Source of the DNA: Nicotiana tabacum
Taxonomy: Eukaryota > Streptophyta > Magnoliopsida > Solanales > Solanaceae
Length of the DNA stretch: 64,000 bases
Direction: 5' to 3'
NCBI RefSeq assembly: GCF_000715075.1
Contig: NC_134101.1
Span: 196,994,103 to 197,058,102, forward strand
Part shown: piece by piece, positions 43,091-54,190 of the stretch
Layout of the letters: the number at the start of each line of letters is the position of its first letter
Numbering within the stretch: position 1 is the first letter of the stretch
Translations under genes and position numbers: made by a program
Notes under the pieces: model-generated
Told to the model about the DNA's origin: nothing
Database searches by the model: none
The model's input: the letters and a program-made list of their open reading frames with translations, nothing else

Positions 43091-44938
43091 ATGTCAAACT
43101 CTTAGTCTGCTTACTTGAACGTTGACACTGAGTCAGGTCATCACTGGGAAAATAATAATATGGTGCCCGGTAAGATATGCTTCATGGCGATCCCAATAGT
43201 GCCCCGGCTATCGACTCGGTCGATGCTAACTTGCAGGTGGCCATCAACATCAATTTGCCAACCAATCGCGAAAATAGTATTCGCGGGGGACGCAGATCAA
43301 CAGCTCAAGAAGTGCCAGAAAGTGAAGGTGAAGGGGTAAGTCTACGGCTGATTTTCAAAATGTTGCAGGCTCAACAAGCGGCAATAGCACAACTACAGAA
43401 TTAAAGTCGCGCCCCTTACAGGATCGAGCCTGAACAATCTCGGGAATGCACTCGAAGAGACGAGCAAATTATCGAGAGATTAGATGAAGCCAAGGTCGGG
43501 GTAACTTCATAGGTAATGAAGATGCTCGAATCATTAAAAAACAGGTGGAGTCAGGCGAGAAAAAGATTGAGGCCAATGATAAAATGGTGGAAACATACAA
43601 CTCCAGGATCGATCAGATCCTGGTAGCACGCCCGCTACTGAAGGGACCGGACTCCAAAAAATTTATCCAGATACCCTTTCCTCCAAGTTCGATGCCAAAG
43701 CCGATCCCAAAGGGGTTTCGTATGCCTGACATACACAAATATAATGGGACCACAATTCTAAATAAGCATGTGACCTCCAATACATGCCTGATCAAAGGGC
43801 ACGATTCGGAAGATGATGAGATAGTGTGTCTGTTGCTAAAAACGTTTGGGGAAACTTTGTCCAAGGGGAGCAATGATATGGTATCACAACTTGCCTCCAA
43901 ATTCCATTGACTCGTTTGCTACGCTTGCAAATACTTTTAAAAAGGCCCATGCCGGGGACATCAAGGTCGAGACCAGAAAGTCAGAAATTTTTAAGGTTAA
44001 ACAAAGGGATAACGAGATAGTCAGGGAGTCTGCATCAAGATTCCCGATGGAACAGATAGACCTACCACCAGTTCTAGATGATTGATCCGTTCAAGCATTC
44101 ACTTAGGCGCTCAACCTTCGATGTTCCGAGGCCTCTCAATAGCTAAAACGAAATTTGGTAGAGTAACCGATAGTAACCTGGGCCGATGTCCAAAACAAGT
44201 ACCAATCGAAGATCAAGGTCGAGGACGACCAACTCGGGGCCCCTTTTGGATTTGTTTACCCCATCAAAACGGATGATAGATCTAAGAGAGCCAAGACCAG
44301 TCTGAGATTGTTATCAACCTACAGTTCTGGATGTCGCCTAGCAAGGAACAAGAAGAGAAGCGATCAAAGGCCTAGTGGTCGGGGCTTGATGAGCAAGAAT
44401 GGGTTCGACAAGTCGCTAGGAAGTATGGAGGCACCAAGATATTGGAATATAACTTCAACGTAGATGTTGCAAGCATCGTGTCGGCCAAAGGTCGCATCAA
44501 AGAGACCATGTTTCCCCGGCCATTATAGTCTGACGCAGCCCAGAGAGATCCTTACATGATGTGCAAGTATCACGACACTCACGGTCATAGGACCGAAGAT
44601 CGCCAACAGCTAAGAGAAAAAGTTGCTCGGCTGTTCAACAATGTACACCTCCGAGAATTCCTAAGTGAAAGAGCCAAAAACCACTTCAGAAATAGGGACG
44701 CCAACAAACAGGTCGAACAAGATGAGGTCAGCATGTTATCAACATGATCAATTGGGTAGTCGAAGTCCCCCAAGGTCCAATGATAAAAAGTGCACTAAAG
44801 TATCTATTATGAGGGGAAAATGCACAGGGGATTATGTTCCGTAGGGAGCCATTTTGTTCAGCGATGAAGATGTAGAGGGCATCGTACATCCTTACAACGA
44901 TGCACTAATAACATTTGTACTTATCAATAAATCTCAGG
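43091..44938 (+). pseudogene. gag: gag and protease start of element H
   Basis: The ATG at 43091 starts MSNS, then frames alternate. Blocks: LRLIFKMLQAQQAAIAQLQN (43351-43402), ESGEKKIEANDKMVETYNSRIDQI (from 43548), KPIPKGFRMPDIHKYNGTT, then in another frame GAMIWYHNLPPNSIDSFATLA and AHAGDIKVETRKSEIFKVKQRDNE (43870-44015), KVEDDQLGAPFG (near 44220), and MCKYHDTHGHRTEDR (44558-44602), where the last Cys of the zinc motif is Arg. The protease begins at about 44850 (LFSDEDVEGIVHPYNDALITFVLINKS) and is cut at 44938, before the catalytic D, by element D. Five or more frame breaks. Confidence 0.78.
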
Positions 44939-44940
44939 TT

Positions 44941-46881
44941 AAATATAGTAAGTAAAATAGTTGTCTGGCCCAATAAGGCTGGACATGTGTAATTGCTCTA
45001 CCGTAGTAGGCTCGCTCATTGGCTCTCATTCATACTGGCTCTATATCTCGGCCATTCAGGGCTCGGGCATAGGCGCTTGGGCATAGTAGGCTCGATAGAT
45101 AACTTACCATCTGATCAGAGGTTGCCTAATAGGGGCCTACCTAATGATTATAGCTTTATGGTGATGAAAATACTATTGTACTACCCAATTGGGGCCTGCC
45201 CACCAATTATAGCTTGATGGTGGTGAAAATACTGTAATAGTGTGTGTGTGTGTATACATATATATATATATATATATAGACCCCCACTCTCTTGACTGAA
45301 ATAAGACAATACTTAATTGAATATAAAGTAAGGGAGAATACTGTAGCTTATGAGACTTGGATAATGTACATAAATTCAAGAGTATGTACTTCTTTTGTGT
45401 CTCGTTATTAAACACATGTAGTTACAAGATCATGCCAAATTCAAGGACGGGTCTAGAATTAACATACCTTATCACAATATGTCCAACAACCACGTTGAAC
45501 TCGTCTCTTCGCACCTTAATCTACAACAACAATAATAATACTATCATTAAGTTATGGAAGGTACAAGTATCGCTAATGAACAACAAGCTTATTTTATAAT
45601 AAAACGGGCAACATCTCCCCTATAATCTTTACTTCCTCCCAATCCATCATAACACCAATAACAACAAAAACGACACAATAATACCAACAAGTATATATCT
45701 TTTCAAACTTATCTCCATCACAAAATACCACAAAATAGACCACATACCCTAATCACCTCATACACAAAATGACAACCATAGTAGTGTCAAACAACCTGAA
45801 AATGAAATGATGAACAACCATCCCAACATTCCACCGATATGTGGTGTTTCTCCAAACGCTTTCTCCTCCAAAACTCCATAAAATAGTAGTAGAACAGACA
45901 ACCCAACAACAACACGAAACAACCCATAAAACAGTCCACTGCAAGTTGAATAACTCGAACTCACAACTTTCGATCACCGTCCCTTTAGTTCTTACAATTA
46001 TTGAATGAATTTCTATACTTATACAGCAAACGCAATGGATTAAAGAGGGTAGTATACTTACCTTATTTGGTGAATATCTCAGCTCCAATCTTGGTTCTTC
46101 AACCTTTAGGTTTTTCTCCAACTAGAACTTGAAAAGAAGAGAAAATCATTTAGTGTTTTGTGTTGATTTTTTGGAGAAGTTTGCAAGGGCTTATCTCCAA
46201 TTTTTTTGCTCTAAGTAAATAATCCCTTAAAAGGGTTCTTTGGTCGACCCAAACTAGCCCCTATATGGACATATTTCGTCCTTTCATTTAAGCGAGTAAG
46301 TGCCACACCTACTTGTAACCTATGCAGCTTGCGTAGTCTCAGAAAAATATAAATATCTCTTTACTATGATGTTGTATGGACAAACGATTTAATGAGTTAG
46401 AAACTAGGCTTGTATATATTTATTATGTAGGTGTATCATCCCATAATTCTAAGAATATTGGGAGAAAAGCACTACTACATTTGACATAATTTTCAACACA
46501 TTTATGAATATAACTTGCGATGACCTTTGCCAAGTTTTGTTCCACAACTCGCTTGACTTCAAACATAACACATGACTATCATACGACTGAAATAACTAGT
46601 AACATTACCTTCTTATAATGTTAAGAACCTTAGTGTTACCCCAAAAGTATATGTTATAACATTCTCAACTTGTCAACTTCGATGAAAATTATTTTATTCA
46701 ATTCGTTTAACTTCTAAGCCTTCCAACCATATTAGTACTTGTATTCATGATCTTAAATATTTGTAACATCTACGGTAACATGATTAACTTACTTTAGTTA
46801 CTTTAAAAGATGATCTCATTTCTAAGTTTACATCAATTGACTTGCGACGTACTCTTACAAACGAAAATATGGGGTGTAACA
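44941..46881 (-). repeat. 3' LTR of element D, truncated
   Basis: Similarity to the LTR of C begins at ATATAGTAAGTAAAATAG (matching 21539) and continues through ACTTACCATCTGATCAGAGG, a GT/TA microsatellite at 45239-45278, and CTCTCTTGACTG, ending GGGTGTAACA at 46881. A stretch near 45120-45235 duplicates the GGGGCCTxCC..ATTATAGC unit in tandem. Confidence 0.7.
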
Positions 46882-46900
46882 TTATCCCCCCCCCCCCCGC
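46882..46900 (-). promoter_or_regulatory. Polypurine tract of element D
   Basis: On the minus strand a run of 13 G residues precedes ATAAT and the LTR. It is longer than the six-G run in C, as expected from slippage. Confidence 0.7.
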
Positions 46901-49900
46901 AACATTCGGCCTCGAATGTTGACTTATGTGCTTATCAGCCTCATAACTTGTAAATCTTTTGAATACTTCAATATTGTCCTTTTCACCTAGGCAACTGTTC
47001 TGTGAATAAATACAAATGTCAGGGCATTCCCCCCTTTAGGCCTTTTTCTCACACCACGACCTTTGGCCGGAATTCTTCTAATCTCGTAACTGTTGCTACC
47101 TTCTATCATGTAGCTTGTACAACTATGTCCTTGTATATGCACCTATGCAACTCTTGTCTCTTTTTTCCTCCATCTTTTAGGCAATATTTTTGCCTCACTT
47201 TTTGAACATATACAGTACTATGACAAGCCGTCCCTCTAGGCATCTGTGGGTGTACTAAAGTTGTTCGCTTGGTACTTTGTCGAACTTACGACTATTGCTA
47301 TATTTTGTTTCTTAGACTTGGTTATCTATCCTTATGGCTTTACTACATCTAGGTAGGTCAAACTATACCATAACACTTACTTCGATATTATTATTACTGA
47401 GGTCTAGTACCTAACTCCAGGTTACTCTCTCGCTTCTTGTCCTATATGTATAAATCTAAGTCCTTTAATGCTTCCTCATTACTGTTCATCTTAAGAATGA
47501 CAGCCTAATCTTATCTCATACTTTGGAACTTTTATCAATCTATTGTTCATCTATGGGGTATTCTAATCCTGTGTTATTCATGATATTTGTTTTCTTACAA
47601 TCATTACTCAATCAAAGGCCTAAACATCATTATCTTATCATTTATCACAATTAGACTCTCATTCTACTATAAGGGCACCATTCCATCTTTTCCAAATTCC
47701 TCTAGTCTTAAACTCCTCTGAGATCATCCAGGCTACACTGAGCTTTTCATAACTTACGCAAACCATCAGCTCTTTTGTTTTGATGGGTTTAATTGCGAGG
47801 ACTTACCTATTCTTGTCACTTTCTCACTCACCTTTTCTTATCCTTACTCATGTCTACCTAAAACATTGTCGCTCGAACACACTTTACCTTGCGACCTAGA
47901 CATATCTATTTATATTACTCGCAACTTTCCTTTAAATTGCTAGCACCATAGATTCCTTACCTTATTCTAGAACCTTAAGAGAGACATCACGTTATCTCTA
48001 ACTCTTCTTTACTCTCTAAATTAGACCTCTTGGTACCTGGAAATCATAGGTTGGAAGATATGCTACTAACAACACCACTATCATTTCTGGATACTAAATT
48101 ATGGCGTTTCTAGCCCTCTATCTGAAGTCTGGACGATTCACAACCTTCTGCACTTGAGTATCTCATACCTTCTTTACCTTTACCTCTCTTACCTTAAAAT
48201 CATGCATTGTATTTTCTATCGCTTTCATAACCTCCCTTCCACATAGGTGGAATTCATGTCCACGCCTTAAAGCTCTACTGTAATACTTGCACCTATGATG
48301 CATACACAATCCAACGGGAGCTTCATACTGACTTCTTATGAGGTCGGTACTCGTCTAAGTGGATTTATCGTAGAGCCATTATAGAATATGGATGTTGTAC
48401 TATCTCTCTTGTACCTCTTACATTAAGAGTGATTGTGCAATGTTCTGAAGCACGATTTCTACAATTATCTAGGTCTAATAATCAGGCTCCTGATACACTT
48501 AGCTGATGTAAACTCTTTATTTTCCTCTTCTCTCTCACCCTTTAAGTAGGCGTAAGCTATTTTCCAATCTGTGGCTTGGGGTATTAGTTATTACTTTATC
48601 CTTTTGTGGATTCTATGGACATCCATGACATAACCTTCTAACCATTCAAGCCTTTATCTGTGATGTGGACTCATTTCTTTCTTTTAACTTATACCGAACT
48701 CTCCTATAGTTTTATGAATGTCAACATATTTGCTGCATGGATAACACTCCAAAATCTTAAGTGCATTTATAACGTAACTAACTCTGGGTCATTGATCGAA
48801 TAATTCCTTTCGTGACTTCTCAACTTTCTTTAAAAGTAAGCAATTACTTTTCTTGGTCGTTCTTCCACTTATTGCATGAATACTTGGCTTATCTTAGTGC
48901 CCACATATATTGGAATTTCGTGCAACTCCTATGATCTCGAATGTTACTTTTGATTTTACTTCCCGTTCATTGGTCATGATAGGTGCCACTCTATTATGGA
49001 GTGCATAAAATGTTGTAGTGAGATTATTGTTCCAAGATCATTCTTCAGGTCACTATGCTTAGGTTGATGCCTTCTTCCTTATTTTCTTAGCTAGTCTTTC
49101 ATTGTATTAATTAGGGGAAGCCCTCTAACTCTTGTAAAGTTGTGACTTATTACCTCGTATATCAAACGTAATTTTTGATGTTCTTACTCGCTAATAATTA
49201 TCCTTAGTTACTTACTTTTGTGCCCTTGTGCTCGTAGGGTTTTTTCTGAACCAAAATTTTGATTGTCTTCCGATTGGAACTGTTTTAATTCTGTAACACT
49301 TATATGGTACCTTTAACTACCCCAACTCCTATCTGAATATTTCTCAAGGATTATGATGTCATATCTACGAGACTGACTTCCCTATGTTGCTGTTCACTAT
49401 GTTAATCTTGCACAATCTGTTGATTTATCTGTATTCTCTTGTCTAGCCATAACTATACTTCCTGCATCAACTATTATATACTCGTTGGCCCATTCTCATA
49501 TTTGTATTCCGCATATTCTCTCTTGGGTTATTTCATTTGTCTTAGCTTACCTCTCGCACGGGATCCTTATGTATCAAGTGTTCATTCGCACTTATTTATT
49601 AATAACATCCTGGGCAGGAACCCTTACTACCTCTCCCCAGCATCGTGCTTGAAAAATGTTCTGGAGTCACAACATATCCGTAGGATCTGAATTTTACCAC
49701 ATTCTTCCTTTACAATTCCATAGTTACCTGAACCACATAACTTTGAGTTAGTACCATATCACTCCATCATCCCCTATTTAGGAGAGTACTAACATTTAAT
49801 GCTTTGAAGTATTAGCTGCAAATGATTTACCTCTTCATCTCAGGCATTCGTTCACATCTTCAATAACCCTTACTTGCCTTGCAGTAATCCTTCTGTACCA

Positions 49901-51351
49901 GGGATAACTGAATTTCGTACGTATTATGGGTGACAACTAGGGCAACTGTCACTCTTAGACCTCTAAGCTTAACTTTTCTCACAGTGCTTGCCAAAGGGAA
50001 GCATCATCCTGAATGACCTTTAAAGGTTACTCTTCTATTGTCCATTCAATTATTTCCATAACACGATCTCTGAAATTCTTACGATGTAGACTATTATCAA
50101 ATCCTCCAATCCTTAATTTTGTCTCATTTACAAGACCATACTAATTTTTATTGCTCCAGGTGTATTACTTATCCTTCCAGTAAACACGTGGAGTCATCGA
50201 CTCATTTCTTGAAGTTAGGATATAACTTTATGGTTTATATGCTTTTATAGTTTCAAGGCCTTTTGTCTTTTCCTTCACGTGACTATAAACTATGCCATCT
50301 TGTCATATTTTGATTTATCGTTATCACCCATTTATCACATATTACTCATAATGCTTCATTTACTCTCCTCTTATTATCCTGCTAATATCTTTGTCTGTTA
50401 CCTTATTCTTAAAAATTCAACAAAATATTCTTTCACTTTTAGCTCCCCTTGCACCATCTCACTGGCTCTTTAGGTCGCCTAACATTATCTCTTTACTAGG
50501 TGTGGGAGTCATACAAGGTAAATATTCATCCCTTCTAGGATTCCAATGCCTATCTTTTGATCTTTCTTAACATTCTAGTATTTATATATGAATGTACTAT
50601 TCTAGAGTGCACCATCTAGGTGTCTCACAAAGAGAAATATGACCACGTTTGCAATATCCTTAGGAAATATCAGGTGACGCTAACAATCTATCCACCATTT
50701 TGGGTTACTCTACCACCAGCTGTATCTTTATATCCCATCCTTCTCTTAAACTATATATGTTAGCTCCCTAGGGCATAACTAATATGGGTGTGGTCAATTG
50801 AATATATCTTTACTAATGTTGAAACTCACTTAGAGTTCTTATATTTCTTTACCTGAATTGTAAATACTGATAATCTTCACTAATTGGGTTCCTCGTACCC
50901 TTCTTCACCTTGCTTCTTTTACTTGTTGAAACTTATATCTACATTCTGATTCTCTTATTACTTTTTACCATATGGGTGGATTAGATATTCATGCCTTAGG
51001 TCTCTTTATAAATATGCTTACACATCTTGGTACACACATGATCGATTGAAGACCTCACATTTACTCATCATAAGCACGATGCAAAATCGAGTGCCTCTAA
51101 CTCAAGTCTCCCACAACCACATACAATCTCTAACCAACTATTTTCCTAGATATAGGTATTGTTGTATTTTAAATAAAATAGAGTATAGGAATTTGAATTC
51201 ATACAACTGAGCTCTACCACACGATCTAGAGCAAGAAGAAAGAATGACAGTCCTAAATGCCTTGTAGTCTCCTGCTTATAAGTGTGGTGCATATGACACC
51301 CATAAACAAGACTCTATAAGGAACTGCCTGTAGACTCCATAAGACATAACG
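46901..51351 (-). other. Non-coding internal domain of element D
   Basis: Collinear with 22956-27182 in element C. No coding motif on either strand; short frames such as 49439-49690 have no recognisable content. Shared anchors are GGCATTCCCCCCTTTAGGCC (47024), TTATGAGGTCGGTAC (48347) and TAGTCTCCTGCTTATAAGTGTGGT (51267), each also found in C. Confidence 0.6.
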
Positions 51352-51364
51352 ACTCTGATACCAA
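51352..51364 (-). promoter_or_regulatory. Primer binding site of element D
   Basis: The minus strand reads TTGGTATCAGAGT, 12 of 13 bases identical to the initiator-Met tRNA PBS. A three-base spacer (GAC) separates it from the LTR. Confidence 0.75.
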
Positions 51365-51367
51365 GTC

Positions 51368-51653
51368 TGTCATGCCCCAAACTTGGGGAGGCCTGGTCGT
51401 CACCTGGTGCCATACTCGGCCCGAGCATACCACTCTGTAGCTGTGAACTCTAGAGGGGAAACCCTCAACTTAGGCTGACAAGGCCTACCTGCAAACTGGC
51501 AATACCAATCAAGACCGATGATTTCATATAGTGCATTATCTAAAAATAACGTCTCTCTTATTTGAGGGGTAAACATACCCAAAATCTCATACACATAACT
51601 ATGCCGGCCGACGAGGGCATATAGACCCTCTTCTCTCTTGACTGGAAGAAGAC
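51368..51653 (-). repeat. 5' LTR remnant of element D
   Basis: It starts TGTCATGCCCCAAACTTGG like the LTR of C, skips most of it by internal deletion, and ends near CTCTCTTGACTGGAAGAA, which matches 21840 in C. Element E starts immediately after. Confidence 0.65.
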
Positions 51654-54172
51654 TGTAAAGCCCCGGAAAATTTTGCTAAGTAATTTAAGATTTTGTGGTG
51701 CCAAGGTAGGCTAATTATTTTATTTTGTGTGAAAACGAGGATTAACGATATAATAGATATCCATTTGATATGGTAATAAGTGTATAAGTCATATTATAAG
51801 TGATTTGGGGTCTAAAGAGAGGCCTAAGTCTAAGTCAAGTTGGAAATTACATGATAGACTAAAAAATTCCAAATGAGTACGCACAAGACATCACTTTGGA
51901 CGAGCATATCTACATGTATATAAGAAGTTGTGGGATGCACAACCTATCAAATTAAAGCTCTTTGAGTCTAGTTTCCAATGCATCAAACTGTTCGTCATTT
52001 GGAGGTGTATACAAAAAGTTATGCCCATTTTTGTGTCCCTTCCGTCACCAGTGTGCTGGGTAGCGCCGGGCGGTAGCCGTGGCACCGGGAATTTTTAAGA
52101 TACTGGAATCAGCAACATAGGCAACGCCCGAAACATTATATACTCATTTCTGGGTTCATTTTTACCCATTCATCGTGGCCGAACTTTGGTGTCTTCCTTC
52201 ACCCTCTCAAGACCTTCAACTCACCCAATCTTCAAGGTAAGAAACCTCCATTAACTTTGTGTGAAATTTCATCATTCCTACACTAGTATTGATGAAATCT
52301 ACTCATAAAACATAAAGATCTTCAAGAAATTCCTTCAAGAACTCAAAAGAGAGTTTGCAAAATTTCTTCCAAAAGGTAAATCCTACACCCTTAGACTTAC
52401 ATATATGGATATATTATGGGAATATGAGTATTAATTAAATATTGTAACTCTTGGTGTGGTGATTGGAAGCCATAAGATCCCAATATAAATACATAATTAT
52501 TGTAGAGATTAAAAGGTGATTATTTAATAAGATTTGTTGGTTGGGTGTGAATGGATGGTCATACATATGTTGTTGGAAGTTATAAATTGGTTAGGAATGA
52601 TGGTGGAATAAATTGTTGGTTAATGGTGATAGTTGGATGAACTAATACTATAGTTATGTGGTGTAAAGATCTATACCTACAAGGTGTTTGATAATATGCC
52701 TAAATGGCTTAAGTTATAGAATTTGTTACTAATATTGGTCCCATTTAAGTTGTATTGTAGATTGAAGTTGCTTAAGTGTATTGGATGATTGTAGTATCAT
52801 TAAAGGGCGAATTTGAGGTATGTATGGCTAAAACCCCCTCCTTTCATAAATTGAGCCTCCATGTTGCCTGTGCAAATGTTGTAAGTCCGAAATTTGATCG
52901 ATGTGGTTCTTGTTATGTCAAATGATTTGATGTTGTTAAAATGTATGTGGAAGGTGCTTCTCCATGTGTTTAATGTGTTATTCTTTGTAAATTGAGGATG
53001 TGTGGAAAACATGAGCTATGTGCTAAATGCCTAAATGTCAAGTCAAGGTTACATTGTGATTAATATGCCGAACTAGATGAATTCCTCTCTATGCTTATAA
53101 TTTAAATTGCTTTTGTATGTGCCTAAGATCTTAAATGGCAAGGTCAATGTTGAAAATGGGAATAATGTGAAATGTGAGTTACGGAATGTGGTAATTGTGG
53201 CCCTAAGTGCCGAGGAACTAATACATGTGAAACCAAAGATTGAAGTGAGATGATTAACAAAAAAGGGTAACGTCTTGGTAAGACGGCTTAGCCGATCGGG
53301 CCGTGATCAGATGCCATGTTATACATATGGTGATAATGTGTTGATAATTGAAACTGGAAAGTAAGAATAAAATAAGGGTAACGTCTTGGTAAGATGTCTT
53401 AGCCGATCGAGCCGTGATCGGACTCCGCTCAAGGAAGCGGTGGTAATATGGGTGATGATGCAACGATATGGAATGACCCAATCTACAAATTTCAGAAATC
53501 ATGTTAAAACTATGTGAACCTCTTATATTGTTGATGTGGTGCTTATTTGAAGCTTTGTGTTTCTTATGATTTCTTTGTACTCTTGTATGGTTTTTCTTTC
53601 TAACTAGATGGTGTTTAGTTATATATACTAGTACTATTCCACAGTACTAATGTCCCTTTTGTCGGGGCGCTACATCTTTGAAATGGATGTAGGTGGTTCC
53701 GTAGCAGATAGTGTTGATCGCAAATAGCTGTGCATCCTCTCTTCAGCTAATTTGGTGAGCCCCATTTCATTTCTGGGTCCTGTATCGTTTGTTTATCATG
53801 CACGTTGTATTTTGAGGTATAGCCGGAGCCTTGTTACCGGCATTTCCATATTAATCTTTAGTTTTACTTAGAGGCTCCGTAGACAAATTGTTGGTGGTGT
53901 TTGATGTTAGGGATTTAAGTAGAAATGTTGGTATTTGGAAATCAAGTATTTATAAAGAAACTATAAACTTGTAAAATTTTGGATATTATGGTTGAAACTG
54001 CTAATGGAACCAAAATGAAAGTTGTTAATTAAATATTTTCAGAGTTTGAATAATGGAGTATATCTCCTCTTTATTTAAGGATGACTTTGGGTAGAATGAA
54101 ATCTAACAGGCTTGCTCAGTCGGGTTTACTCGGTTGAGCGCCGACCGCGCTCCTCGATTTTGGGGCGGGACA
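51654..54172 (+). repeat. 5' LTR of element E
   Basis: TGTAAAGCCCCGGAAAATTT to TTTTGGGGCGGGACA, 2519 bp. It contains a 55-bp segment (GGGTAACGTCTTGGTAAGA.. to ..GCCGTGATC) duplicated at 53264-53320 and 53375-53430. It ends four bases before the PBS. Confidence 0.8.
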
Positions 54173-54175
54173 AAC

Positions 54176-54190
54176 TTTGTATCAGAGCCT
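54176..54190 (+). promoter_or_regulatory. Primer binding site of element E
   Basis: TTTGTATCAGAGCC, one base different from TTTGGTATCAGAGCC, the initiator-Met tRNA site. CTATGGTTTTAAAGTGTCC follows, a leader I associate with this element group. Confidence 0.8.

Larger units (their letters stand above)
44941..51653 (-). mobile_element. Element D: truncated relative of element C
   Basis: From left: LTR lacking its first 630 bp (44941-46881), PPT, non-coding internal domain of about 4.45 kb, PBS with a good initiator-Met match, and a 286-bp remnant of the 5' LTR (51368-51653). Similarity to C is clear but more diverged. Both outer ends are truncated, so no target duplication survives. No coding motif is seen. 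Confidence 0.72.

Noticed and set aside
45753..46121. 122-codon minus-strand frame with hydrophobic stretches
   Set aside because: Lies within the LTR of element D and has no counterpart in the LTRs of C.
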